A DNA stretch of 64,000 bases, taken from Argopecten irradians. Its lineage: Eukaryota; Mollusca; Bivalvia; Pectinida; Pectinidae. The position numbers and the translations under genes were made by a program. Shown piece by piece: positions 1 to 11,289 of this stretch (the first letter of the stretch is position 1; each line of letters begins with the position of its first letter). The DNA lies in NCBI RefSeq assembly GCF_041381155.1, contig NC_091147.1, forward strand, positions 16,653,318-16,717,317, read 5' to 3'. The notes beneath the pieces are model-generated. The model was not told the DNA's origin and did no database searches. It saw nothing but the letters and a program-made list of their open reading frames with translations.

Positions 1-466
1 ATCATGAGACTACATTCTTAAGCTGTAAAAATCATGCAAATGGACAGACACATATGTATGATGCCTTACAAACACATTGAATATGCAGTCAAGCTGCTTC
101 TTCACACTGTTACCATGTTGATGTATTGTGTATAGAAAATGATGTTTCCCAATGTATAGTGTAGAATTAATGCAATGAATTCCAATTCCGTAATCATCTG
201 ACAGTGTCTAGATGTTATCCAAGAAACCCATTCAAAAGAAAGCACTCAGCTTCATTAAAGCCCTGTATGGCGAAAGAGGATTACAAGATGTGGTGTTGTT
301 TATTACAGTAGATATGTAACACAAATAATAGATGTATTGTGGTTTGATGGTTCTAGAACCATGCAGCTTGGTTGAGTATAAACAATGCGGGTTTTTAAGT
401 AGGAACCTAGAAATTATCAAAAATCAGCCATATGATAAAATCATATTGATGTGAGGTCAGGATGTT
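1..466. other. No gene seen
   Basis: AT-rich sequence with no open frame longer than about 60 codons and no convincing exon. Confidence 0.5.
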
Positions 467-562
467 GTAGTCCGCTATACCTGCCTTTATTATTAGGATT
501 TTTAATTTATTATGCAAAAAAAATAAAACCTAATAATATAGTCAGGTTTAGCGGACTAACGA
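467..562. mobile_element. Small foldback MITE-like hairpin
   Basis: Two arms of about 32 bp are imperfect inverted copies. The left arm starts near TAGTCCGCTATACCTG and the right arm ends CAGGTTTAGCGGACTA. They enclose about 30 bp of AT-rich loop. There is no coding capacity. It is probably a non-autonomous DNA-transposon remnant; no target duplication is clear. Confidence 0.5.
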
Positions 563-3555
563 TCTAAGGATGTTGTAACGCTATGCTTTGTAATAAAACC
601 ATTTGATGTTATACTGACCACATTAAGTGCTATCAGACCTGATGAGGATTGTGTCACAGTGAAAATGACTAAACATGACCTAGTTCAACCTTTTAGAAAC
701 ATGCAACTAGAATCAAGAGAGTTATAAATGTGAAATGGTTATAACATGTTTCTCCTCTGACCAATTATTCGTCACGGTACTAAAACTTCTGAGGCATTGT
801 ACAGTTAGTCCCAGCGTAACCACTGTTCCATGTTTCTATTAATGCTGGGTTTTTTTTTTTTTTTTTTTTTTTTGTAAATTTACTTTTATTGACATCAGAC
901 ATAATCTACTCTTTTCTATCCTCAATATTCTACTTTGTTTATGAAATTTATATGAGGTAATATAGTTTATCCTATTTCTGTCATATTTTTGTCTATATCG
1001 GGATGGTCGCCATCTTCATGACCTCATGACGGATCTTAATATTTGTCTAAACAAATTAACCTGTTGATTCATTACCATGGTGGAAACCTGTTTTGTCCTT
1101 ATCGTCTGATAGAAAATCACATCGCCCATTAATCTTTGCATATACAGTAAATTTTAACTTTAATAACATTTTTATTAACAATGATTACTTTTTTGGCAGG
1201 CATCTTGGATTGTTATCAACATTGTTCTTTAGGAAATATTTCTAATACAGCAGAAATCTCGATACCTCCTCTGTTACATTTGATGTTCTAATAACAAAGT
1301 TATTTCAGTTTTTAATTGTTGGTCCGAATTCAATATGGCGGTCATCTGGATGACGTAATGACCGATATATTTTTAAATAGGAACTTAAGAGCCGATTGAT
1401 TCTGTTTTTTATAATGGAAACTATTTGAGGTATTATTTTCCACCACAAACGTTCGCTTTTTCTTTCTACGTGTAATTGTCTCAATACGGTTATTGTATTT
1501 GTATACTATTGCCATTTTGGTGGCCATCAAGAATTTGTTGGTTCTGTTTTGTTTTCAACTATTTGTCGAAAATGTTAGCATTTCTATTATCATTTGATTC
1601 TCAATTTGTAACTTACTTTTGTGCAATAAATACAAAAATGTATGCCAATTTTCGCCTTTGGACAAAATTTTCCATTTCTGCCATCTTGACGAAGTCATAA
1701 CCGGAAGTTACTTTTATATACGGTTTATGATCATTTAAGGAATTTTCTGGGAGGCTTCAGCCTCTCTAATTTTCTATTGATTCATCATAGTTTCTTGGTA
1801 ACACCATTTGTATATATATACAAGTATACACAGTTCATAGACATTTAAATAGTATCACTGATTTACTATGTAATATATGCATTAAACTTATGTAAAAAAA
1901 ATATTGTTATTGTGATCTTTTCCATTTTTTGCAACCCCTTTGACGAAATAAGTAAAACAAAGTCGTTGAAATGTATTTCCTGAAGTGTGAAATAGCATTC
2001 ATGTTGTGTTCGATATAAAGGAAATTCGCCATATTGATAATAATAATTCGAAAACGGTATAAAACTGAGACATAGTTTACAGAATAAGTTGTTATTATCC
2101 GGAAAGTATTGATAAATGGTTGACTCACTTATGATATGTCACAAAAGCCAGAACGCGATAATTTAAAACCCTGAAATAGCATTTACTCCCTTTTTACTGA
2201 AATCAGGGACATTTTATCCCGCGTAAGTCACCGGTTAAACAGCCTTTTTGAACTATACCATAAGACTATGCGGATATGAACGGTAGGAATATGGTACCCG
2301 AGGTTTACAAAGTGTAGTAAAACCTGAGGCTTGCCGAGACCAATCTTGAGAAAACCATCCTAGTTTCTGTACACAAAAAAAAATCAAAATTTTATCGAGA
2401 AAGTAGTAGTTAACGCCCTGATGTCACGAGGATGTATTGTTTGAGTAGTCATGTAATAATAACTGATCATGAATGAATTACATGTCAGTATTACACCCGC
2501 AGAAAGTATGAGAGAAAATGTGCTCCTTCACATTTCTTTTTCTCCAGCAAATTAATTTCCTCTGCGATCAAAGATGTCCGATACCGAAGGTATCATTTTT
2601 TATGTTTTCAAGCGTCTGCCTATTTATCAGTTTATCACATTAAGTTGACAATGGCAATGTAATGCTGCACATTATTCCTTCTTTTTTTTTCTTCGGTCGA
2701 TATAAGGGTTGAGTTTATTAATAGAACTTTCGCAGAATCCAGGTAAAAGTGAAACTAGGTTTCTAAAAAGCACACCCAATGTAAACGTGAATAGCTAGGT
2801 TAAAATTAGAACAACCAATGACAATACAAGGAATATTACTGACTATATCCACATTTAAATTCACAAACTCTTGTTAAGTCAGCTGTTACCATATGTCTAT
2901 TAATATGTCATTGTTATGATGATACAGATGAACATGTATGTATAGGGTTTACCTGAATGCTGTACCTGCGAGTCGAAAAAAAACTATGAAGGAGTATCAG
3001 GTATGCCTGATGTATGCTTTTCATTGGATGACTTTATTTTCATTTAAAATTAAGAGCCTCTCAGAACATTCCATGTCATCATAGTGAAAATTTCCATGTC
3101 CTCATTAGATACATATGAGACACTCGTGGTAAATACACCAATTTTAACATCAAGGGACAAGATCCAGGTAAGATTTGAAAATATTACCTTGAAGTAAGGG
3201 ACACGATTGATTTGCCTCCTTGACAGTATGATAACTTACGGCTACAGTATAGTGTAAGCAGGAGCTACTTTATATACATAACGGGTAGTATAAATGTTGA
3301 AAGTCTATTATATAAATGGTATGTAGACCGTAATACAAATAATTGTTGTTTTTTGTGGGTTTTTTTTTTTTGGGGGGGGGGGGTGATTCTACTATTTTTT
3401 TCATTTCTGAACTTGAAAATTCACACATTTCAGTTTGATATACAAATTGATTTAAAGTTAAGTTGATGATTACTTTGTGAGGAAAATATACGCATGTAGC
3501 AAAATAATTACATGTGTAGGTCCGCTAACTGCAATATGAATTATGTTAATTTCAG
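563..3555. other. Intergenic AT-rich stretch
   Basis: No supported gene. It holds a T homopolymer near 850-873 and a T-run/G-run tract near 3361-3383. A degenerate copy of a dispersed motif (gatatgaa..ggaatat..acccgag) near 2274-2310 resembles motifs at 17908 and 63410. It may contain the promoter and a 5' non-coding exon of the repeat-protein gene, but neither can be placed. Confidence 0.4.
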
Positions 3556-3640
3556 TTCCTACATTACTAAGCAAACGGATACGGCCCCGTATATCAACAC
3601 GCTAACTATATCATAAAGGAATACTGTCCAGGGAACGGTA

Positions 3641-5360
3641 ATGGCAAGTCAATCGCCTGATTTAAATCTCAACGCATCCGCTGTGATGTTGCCAGAAAAC
3701 AGTACAAATAAAGATGATGTTTTAGAAGACGTCCTGGCCGAAAGACGTGCCGATCAACGGGACACCAAAAGTGAAACACCTTTAGGCGTCACTCATCAGG
3801 GCGCCAATAATGAAACAACTTTAGGCATCACTCAACAGGGCGCCAATAGTGAAACACCTTTGGGTGTCACTCAACAGGGCGCCAATAGTGAAACACCTTT
3901 GGGTGTCGCTCAGCAGGGCGCCAATAGTGAAATACCTTTAGGCATCACTCAACAGGGCGCCAATAGTGAAACACCTTTGGGTGTCACTCAACAGGGCGCC
4001 AATAGTGAAACACCTTTGGGTGTCACTCAGCAGGGCGACAATAGTGAAACACCTTTAGGCGTCAATCAACAGGGTGAAAATAGTGAAACACCTTTGGGTG
4101 TCACTCAACAGGGCGACAATAGTGAAATACCTTTAGGCGTCAATCAACAGGGTGAAAATAGTGAAACACCTTTGGGTGTCACTCAGCAGGGCGACAATAG
4201 TGAAATACCTTTAGGCGTCAATCAACAGGGTGAAAATAGTGAAACACCTTTGGGTGTCACTCAGCAGGGAGCCAATAGTGAAATATCTTTAGGCGTCACT
4301 CAACAGGGTGAAAATAGTGAAACACCTTTGGGTGTCACTCAGCAGGGCGCCAATAGTGAAATACCTTTAGGCGTCACTCAACAGGGCGATAATAGTGAAA
4401 CACCTTTGGGTGTCACTCAGCAGGGCGACAATAGTGAAACACCTTTGGGCGTCACTCAGCAGGGCGACAATAGTGAAACACCCTTGGGCGTCACTCAACA
4501 GGGCGCCAATAATGAAACACCTTTGGGTGTCACTCAGCAGGGCGCCAATAATGAAACAACTTTAGGCATCACTCAACAGGGCGCCAATAGTGAAACACCT
4601 TTGGGTGTCACTCAACAGGGCGCCAATAGTGAAACACATTTGGGTGTCGCTCAGCAGTGCGCCAATAGTGAAATACCTTTAGGCATCACTCAACAGGGTG
4701 CCAATAGTGAAACACCTTTGGGTGTCACTCAACAGGGCGCCAATAGTGAAACACCTTTGGGTGTCACTCAGCAGGGCGACAATAGTGAAACACCTTTAGG
4801 CGTCAATCAACAGGGTGAAAATAGTGAAACACCTTTGGGTGTCACTCAACAGGGCGACAATAGTGAAATACCTTTAGGCGTCAATCAACAGGGTGAAAAT
4901 AGTGAAACACCTTTGGGTGTCACTCAGCAGGGCGACAATAGTGAAATACCTTTAGGCGTCAATCAACAGGGTGAAAATAGTGAAACACCTTTGGGTGTCA
5001 CTCAGCAGGGAGCCAATAGTGAAATATCTTTAGGCGTCACTCAACAGGGTGAAAATAGTGAAACACCTTTGGGTGTCACTCAGCAGGGCGCCAATAGTGA
5101 AATACCTTTAGGCGTCACTCAACAGGGCGATAATAGTGAAACACCTTTGGGTGTCACTCAGCAGGGCGACAATAGTGAAACACCTTTGGGCGTCACTCAG
5201 CAGGGCGACAATAGTGAAACACCTTTGGGCGTCACTCAGCAGGGCGACAATAGTGAAACACCTTTGGGCGTCACTCAACAGGGCGCCAATAATGAAACAA
5301 CTTTAGGCGTCACTCACCAGGACCATGCTCTGGTTGTACCGAAACACAGAGACGGACAAC
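3641..5360 (+). CDS. Repeat-protein gene, exon 1 (13-residue repeats)
   Basis: Unrecognised protein. A roughly 45-residue unique N-terminus (MASQSPDLNLN...) is followed by about 40 tandem copies of a 13-residue unit, consensus SETPLGVTQQGAN with A/D/E at the twelfth position, coded by 39-bp DNA repeats. I choose the ATG at 3641; a good acceptor (TTAATTTCAG) ends at 3555, so the exon may begin at 3556 with 5' UTR. The frame stays open past a strong donor, GTAAGT at 5361, which ends the exon in phase 1. Exon 2 at 9199 continues in the same phase. Composition is polar and low-complexity, with no signal peptide or membrane segment, so an extended scaffold-like region is an inference. No known domain was recognised. 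Confidence 0.75.
3801..5283 (+). repeat. 39-bp coding minisatellite with 741-bp higher-order repeat
   Basis: 39-bp units encode the 13-residue repeats. The variant order (NNETT, SETPLGVTQ, SETPLGVAQ, SEIPLGI and so on) repeats as a block: positions 3801 and 4542 start near-identical runs 741 bp apart, which is exactly 19 units. The second block carries a few private changes, such as the variant units SETHLGV and QQCAN. Confidence 0.85.
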
Positions 5361-6983
5361 GTAAGTATTTGTATTTACTATTATATACAGTATATCATCC
5401 ATTGTCTGTACAACATACATTCAACTAAGTAGGGTTAATTATAAGACCTTAGGGTCGGGTGAGCTATTTACATGTTATGTATGCTATTCAGGGAATCCAT
5501 TTTAAATCATAGGTTATAGAATGTCAGTTCAGAAAATCAACTGAAACATTAAAGAAGGTCACAGAGATCTAGTTAAGCATTTGTTCTATTTTAACATTTA
5601 AAACTTTATTTTGCTGTAAAAATCATTTTTCAGCTTGCGGTTGGTGTGTGGCATTGCATGTAGACATCACCTGCTTAAGTTGATTACAATATATTCAATT
5701 CAATTGATGGACTGTCTACTAGTCACCGTAAAAGGCGACTAAATTTGGTATCTTAATCTCGCTGTTACCTACATCAAAATGCTTTTGTTTTTCAACCACA
5801 TGATAACTTGAAAGAGGTATGGTCATTCTCCCCTTGCCACAACCTAGGCCGCGCACAGCTCTAGCCCGACCTAATAATACACTACAGGTAAAATGTCTCG
5901 TGACGTAATACGGATTTCCCGGGTCCAAAATAGAATATCATGTCATGTTTCATTGTTCGCATATAAACAACAAATGCAGCAGCATGATATTCGTAAAGTA
6001 TAGTAATACTGTAATTAGATGATCTAAATATGTGCGACATTAATTGTAATTCATACCACCTACTTCATATAGTACATACATATTGCCGATTATCTATTTC
6101 CACGTTTACTTTAGATTACCGTACAGCCGATTATTTTCACGAACCAAATTTTTCGCGATTTGACCTAAAAATGAAAAAAGAATGATATGTTAGGCCAGAC
6201 CAAATAAATCAGTTGTTATTCGGGAACTGAGGTAAAAAATGACGAGCGAGCATGCGATAATTTTTTTACTATTATTTTTAATTTTTTAGATTTTCAGAGG
6301 CGAAGAGATCTAATTGCCATGCGAGCGTTATTTTTTTCTTTACTCTTTAAACATTTCATAATATTTTGATATAATAGTTTCAGATTAAACTGAGCCCTTC
6401 TTGTTCATATCATATTTTAATCAAGATGTGAATAAAATACAGGGCTAGCCCTGGGTCATAACTTTGATTCGCCAGTATTGAAAACTTTAATATCAAAACC
6501 AAATAATAATGGATTCTTTTGCGGATAGTCACGATTTGCATACGACGTCCGCCATTTCAAAAACAATCACTTTAACGTCGTATATGAAGTGCGCACATAT
6601 TTATGACGTAATATTTAATGAACCGATGTCAACAGACGGCCAGTTCGTGAGCCGTTGACAGAGGTGAATGTGGGGACCGCAATGAACTCTGGGAGAATTT
6701 GACATTCAAGGAGTTCAAAGTGCAAAATGGCGGCCATTACGATTACAAAGTTTTTACCTTCCATCAGATAAGGCCTAGTAAATAAGTAGACGTTCTGGCA
6801 GTAAGCCATCGATATTTCTCGTGTGCTTTTTTCCCTTTAATGCATGATATTTCACTTCTGTACAGTATTTCCTTTTTTAATGGTGACCTAAATTTTTGTA
6901 TACTGTCTCGTGATCAGTTCAATCAGTCAAATGATCATAGTATCACTGGAAATGATTTTTTTTTGCGATTTCATGATTATCAA

Positions 6984-7400
6984 CGATGGCCTAGTGTTAA
7001 AGATGTCTCGACATATTACCACAAGTCTTCCAACGCTGAGATTTTTTCCCTATTATTGAAGTGCCCGTTTGAAATCCCGAACATTGATACTACCTATAAA
7101 TGATACAAGGAAGGAAATCAATACCAACATCCATCTATTTGCAATACAAAGAACTTTATAAGATTCCTACATGTTTGTCTTTCCATCATTCACCAATATC
7201 GCTCTCATTTTAGAGACTAGGGTTCTCGACCCCTGGCACATAACACTTGGTCGCGAGCTCAAATTCTAAGTGGGGCAGTTGCCAGGAACTGGCCGCTGGT
7301 CTGTAGTTTCTCCGGATACTCCGGTTTTCTCCACTATCTAAACCTGACGTTTTGTTTAATGGCCATGGCTGTTCACACGACAGAAACAAACCAACCAATA
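6984..7400 (+). mobile_element. Decayed tRNA-derived SINE pieces
   Basis: 6984-7040 matches the head of the SINE at 15901 (ggcc.agtg.ttaagatgtc.cgacatattaccacaag). 7213-7400 matches the SINE body and tail: an old B-box region, the tctccgg.tactccgg.tttctcc motif, then ..ggctgtt.. and an A-rich end. The middle is unrelated, so these are two decayed insertions or one split copy. Confidence 0.5.
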
Positions 7401-7488
7401 ATCAAATCAAACCAATGACAACACATTCTCAAACTATAACTCTGTTTTATTAAATGTTATTTGATCTATGGTTAAGCAATAACCAATT

Positions 7489-7745
7489 ACTGCAATGTTT
7501 GTTTGTTTCTTTGTTTGATTAATTAACGTCCTGTTAACAGCTATGGTCATGTAAGGATGGCCTCCCATGTATGTGGTGTGTTGCGTGTATGTTGTGCGAG
7601 GTGTGTGTTTTGGGAGGCTGCGGTATATTCCTGTTGTGTCTTCTTGTATAGTGGAACTGTTGCCCTTTTTATAGTGCTATATCACTGAAGCCTGCCGCCG
7701 AAGACACCAAGCAACACACCTCACCCGGTCACATTATACTGCAAT
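7489..7745 (+). repeat. Dispersed repeat (tail-to-head copy of the 8630-8980 element)
   Basis: Shares motifs in opposite orientation with 8630-8980: attaacgtcctgttaacag, tgggaggctgcggtatat, and tatagtgctatatcactgaa. No coding capacity; class uncertain (SINE- or MITE-like). Confidence 0.5.
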
Positions 7746-8629
7746 GATTTCGAATGGCTACGCCTGTGAAAATGAAGTCTAGTTGCTCAAGCTTTGTCGA
7801 CAGCTCGTCATTGTTCTTTGTTTATAAATGAGTCACTAAGTGCCAAAGTAAGTCCGCTTCTGTTTTATAATTTGTACGATTCGCAAATAGAAACACCGGT
7901 GTGTGTTCGAATTAAACATCTTTGTCTCGCAAGCGATCCTAATCAATATGCTGTAGGGTTTTGAGGTGATCTGACTCGAAATGGGTTTTTTTTTAATTAA
8001 CTAAAAATATTTTATCCCTAACAATCTTTTTATCAAATTAAAAATTTACAATTTTTATTTTAATTCCTATTCGTCTATGTTTTAACCTGATCTTTTATAT
8101 GCAATCATTAGATATGTCCTTTGGATCTATTACACGATTTGTAGTTTGGCCCTAAATGACCTTAGTTGTCGATGGGCCGTAAAACTGAAACAAACAAACA
8201 AACTTTTCGCCTCGAATTGAACGTTCGCTCCGCTAAAAATGCCCTTGGTATTGTTCCTTGGTTGAGACACGCAACAATATAGGCAAACATCTTTGTATCG
8301 AATGATAATTTGTAAATGAATCTTCACTACATGGCAATTCCTACAACCATGGCATCAATTACAACAAGTAACCAAACGCATTAATAATCATTTGGCCAGC
8401 CAAACAAAGTAAACAGATTATTTACAACCATGTTTGATACCAACAACATGGCAGGTGACCGATTATAAATGTTACCATTCTAGATGTTCCTATGATGGTA
8501 GTAGAAAGCATGGTAGCAAAATGTGGTTGTTTCTGCCATTGGTTCTTACTTGGCATAAACATATTGTAGAGAAAGGTTGGCATGTTGGCCCGTTGTCAGT
8601 ATAATGTGTCTGGATGGCGTGTTTTTCGG

Positions 8630-8985
8630 TCTCTCTGGCGGCATATTTCAGTGGGATAGCACTATAAAAGGGCAAGAATTCCACTAGTACATAGAGATAC
8701 AACATGGGACAAAGAAGTAATTCCAACCGTGTGGACAATTTCGAGGCGATCTTCCCCTTTATCAAGACACACAAAACGAACACGATTACATAATGAGCTA
8801 CGAACAGTAATATGGGACAATGAAAATAGACAAATATTAAGCAGTACGATAGAGCGCAAGGGTATAAGAGATGAGATACAACACTAATATACCACAGCCT
8901 CCCAAAACATACAGATATTTACACATTTGATACAGGTGAGGTCGTGCTATAAAACCAGCTTAGTTATTAATTATAGAACGTTAAA
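8630..8985 (-). repeat. Dispersed repeat, reverse copy, interrupted by a Penelope-like stub
   Basis: Reverse-orientation relative of 7489-7745 (ggcggcatatttcagtgg..., accacagcctcccaaaac..., aacgttaaaccaacc). It is split by an insertion at 8704-8872 flanked by a 10-bp direct repeat. Confidence 0.55.
8704..8872 (-). mobile_element. Penelope-like element, short 3'-end fossil
   Basis: The 169-bp insert is the reverse complement of the 3' untranslated end of the Penelope-like fossil at 17935-19284 (compare about 19130-19284). It is flanked by the direct repeat GAGATACAAC (8694-8703 and 8873-8882). It is a strongly 5'-truncated, non-coding relic. Confidence 0.65.
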
Positions 8986-9124
8986 CCAACCAATCAGTGA
9001 TTCCTTTAATGGAACAAATATCAAATTTATTAGTGCCAATATGATTCGTATTCGTATAAATATATATTAATGTGTTGGATGTCAAATTGTAGTTAAGGCC
9101 TTTAGGCCTCTTATTTTTTATCAA

Positions 9125-9192
9125 ATGTAAGTAAATACCAATGTATGACTATCGGTAGCCATGTAAGTAAATACCAATGTATGACTATCGGT
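9125..9192 (+). repeat. 36-bp tandem duplication at an intron 3' end
   Basis: A 32-bp core (ATGTAAGTAAATACC...) occurs at 9125 and 9161. The second copy runs straight into the acceptor of exon 2. Each copy contains a GTAAGT hexamer. Confidence 0.8.
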
Positions 9193-9198
9193 TTTTAG

Positions 9199-9327
9199 AC
9201 GAGATGCTTGGTTCTGTTTACTTACAACAAATTATCCAGAATGTGCAACCTCATGTCAAGCAGCTGAATGTTACAGTCCACAAGACCAAGATGGTTGGAA
9301 AGGATAACACAGTCATCCAAAACAACG
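9199..9327 (+). CDS. Repeat-protein gene, exon 2
   Basis: 129-bp phase 1-1 exon. Its first two bases complete a His codon with the last base of exon 1, and the frame then reads EMLGSVYLQQIIQNVQPHVK and on to ...VIQNN. Acceptor TTTTTAG ends at 9198; donor GTAAGA starts at 9328. It is amphipathic with heptad-like spacing of I/L/V, probably the start of the coiled-coil region. Too short to place in a family. Confidence 0.65.
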
Positions 9328-9623
9328 GTAAGAACCATAAAACGTAACAGATAGAGGAATTCCAATTAGTTTTAGCGCCATAGCGCAATGGTGTCAGAGA
9401 GAGAGAGAGAGAGAGAGAGAAGCGAAGGAGAGAGAAAGCAGTTAGCGCAATGGTGTCAGAGAGAGAGAGAGAGAGAGAGAGAAGCGAAGGAGAGAGAAAG
9501 CAGTTAAATTACCCATCATTGCGGATGACATTGGTTAACTGAATTAATTTTGTTATATAAAACTGACTTCATACAACACATGATATTTTCTATCGAAATG
9601 CTATTGCCCTGTACTTGTTTTAG
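9328..9623 (+). repeat. Intron 2 with duplicated GA-microsatellite block
   Basis: Short intron. A roughly 62-bp block beginning near 'agcgcaatggtgtcagag', containing (GA)n and ending gcgaaggagagagaaagcag, occurs twice in tandem between about 9380 and 9505. Confidence 0.7.
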
Positions 9624-10088
9624 ATGAAGAAATTCTGGACTCCATCGAAGCGTCCGGGGTCAAAATGACTAAGGAACACGAGGATCAGACGAAGACTCTC
9701 AGACAGGAGATCAAAAGCTCGGGGGAGAAATTAACCGGGGACCTAACAGTTGTTATCAAAGATGAGGGGGGAAACATTAAAGATGAGATTACCAGTACCG
9801 CCCAAAACGTACAAGAATTAACAAAACGAAAGCACGAGGATTCAGAAATGCAAACGGCAAAACTGAAGGACCATGTTACAGGGTTACAGCGCGAAAACAT
9901 TGACGAAGCCCAGAAACAATTCCTGTGTCAACAAGAGGTGCTAGAAGAAGATTATCTTGCAATTAAAGCTGATTTGGATGATCTTAAAGAAGAATTACGA
10001 AATTCAAAAAAGGATGTACAACGTGTGCAGAGATCTGTCGATCAATACCAAGCCAAATTTGAAAAACAAACAAATATCTTATCAGCAG
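9624..10088 (+). CDS. Repeat-protein gene, exon 3 (coiled coil)
   Basis: 465-bp exon, phase 1 at both ends. The acceptor TTGTTTTAG ends at 9623 and the donor GTGATT starts at 10089. It encodes about 155 residues rich in K, E, Q and D with regular I/L/V spacing (DEEILDSIEASGVKMTKEHE... to ...FEKQTNILSAG), a long alpha-helical coiled coil. Reading past the donor meets a stop after about 20 codons, which supports splicing. No enzyme motif is visible and the family is not recognised; the acidic-helical style is common in cytoskeletal or scaffold proteins, which is only an analogy. Confidence 0.65.
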
Positions 10089-10203
10089 GTGATTTCTGCA
10101 TTAATGGAAATCCGGACAAGGCATCAACCTATCAAATAAACAATATAAGATGAACAGATGCAGAACATAGGTTACTAATAACAGATGGGCAGTCTAAAAT
10201 CAG

Positions 10204-11209
10204 ATGGAGAACATAAAGAACCTAACAATGAAATAAGAGAACAGATGCAGAACATTGAAACTAAGATGGAGGAACAAACACAGAACATTGAAACTAAGAT
10301 GGAGGAACAAATACAGAACATTGAAACTAAGATGGAGGAACAAATACAGAACATTGAAACTAAGATGGAGGAACAAATACAGAACATTGAAACTAAGATG
10401 GAGGAACAAATACAGAACATTGAAACTAAGATGGAGGAACAAACACAGAACATTGAAACTAAGATGGAGGAACAAATACAGAACATTGAAACTAAGATGG
10501 AGGAACAAATACAGAACATTGAAACTAAGATGGAGGAACAAATACAGAACATTGAAACTAAGATGGAGGAACAAATACAGAACATTGAAACTAAGATGGA
10601 GGAACAAATACAGAACATTGAAACTTAAAATGGGAGAACAAAACAGAACATTGAAACTAAGATGGAAAAAAACAGACAACACAGAACATTGAAACTAAAA
10701 TGGGAGAACAGATGCAGAACATTGAAACTAAGATGGAGGAACAAAACAGAACATTGAAACTAAAATGGGAGGAACAAATACAGAACATTGAAACTAAAAT
10801 GGAGGAACAAACACAGAACATTGAAACTAAGATGGAGGAACAAACACAGAACATTGAAACTAAAATGGGAGAACAGATGCAGAACATTGAAACTAAGATG
10901 GAGGAACAAACACAGAACATTGAAACTAAAATGGGAGAACAGATGCAGAACATTGAAACTAAGATGGAGGAACAAATACAGAACATTGAAACTAAGATGG
11001 AGGAACAAATACAGAACATTGAAACTAAGATGGAGGAACAAATACAGAACATTGAAACTAAAATGGAGGAACAAACACAGAACATTGAAACCAAATTAGA
11101 GGTACAGATGCAGAACCTTTCCGCCAAAATGAAAGAAATCTTGATTTTAAAGGGGACCGTTTATAACGTGCTTAGACATGTGAAACGTCGAAGGTCGTCC
11201 AATAAATGA
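10204..11209 (+). CDS. Repeat-protein gene, terminal exon copy A (hendecad repeats, frame-broken)
   Basis: A 115-bp intron with branch-like TTACTAATA and acceptor AAAATCAG (ending 10203) joins exon 3 in phase 1, giving DGEHKEPNNEIREQ. Tandem 33-bp units then encode KMEEQIQNIET. Hydrophobic positions fall at spacing 4-4-3 (I, M, I/T/M), the signature of an 11-residue hendecad coiled coil. The C-terminus is NLSAKMKEILILKGTVYNVL followed by a basic tail (RHVKRRRSSNK) and TGA at 11207. The frame breaks near 10625, where an extra T creates a TAA, and several more 1-base differences lie between about 10640 and 10765; downstream the frame is restored. Either this copy is decaying or the consensus is wrong in the array. 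Confidence 0.55.
10252..11092 (+). repeat. 33-bp coding minisatellite, copy A
   Basis: About 25 tandem units (ATTGAAACTAAGATGGAGG...) differing mainly in the ACA/ATA and GGAGGAACAAAC/GGGAGAACAGATG variants. The reverse strand and other frames are also open through the array; these are repeat shadows, not genes. Confidence 0.85.
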
Positions 11210-11289
11210 CAGTTTCTGTTGTTTTAATGGCTTTTTGACAAATACGAAAAAATATGGCATGATACAATTTGTGTAACGATACACATTTT

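Larger units (their letters stand above)
5361..9198 (+). other. Intron 1 of the repeat-protein gene
   Basis: Bounded by GTAAGT at 5361 and TTTTTAG ending at 9198, phase 1. It contains SINE-like pieces, a dispersed repeat, and a Penelope-like stub, listed separately. No exon is evident inside. Confidence 0.6.
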
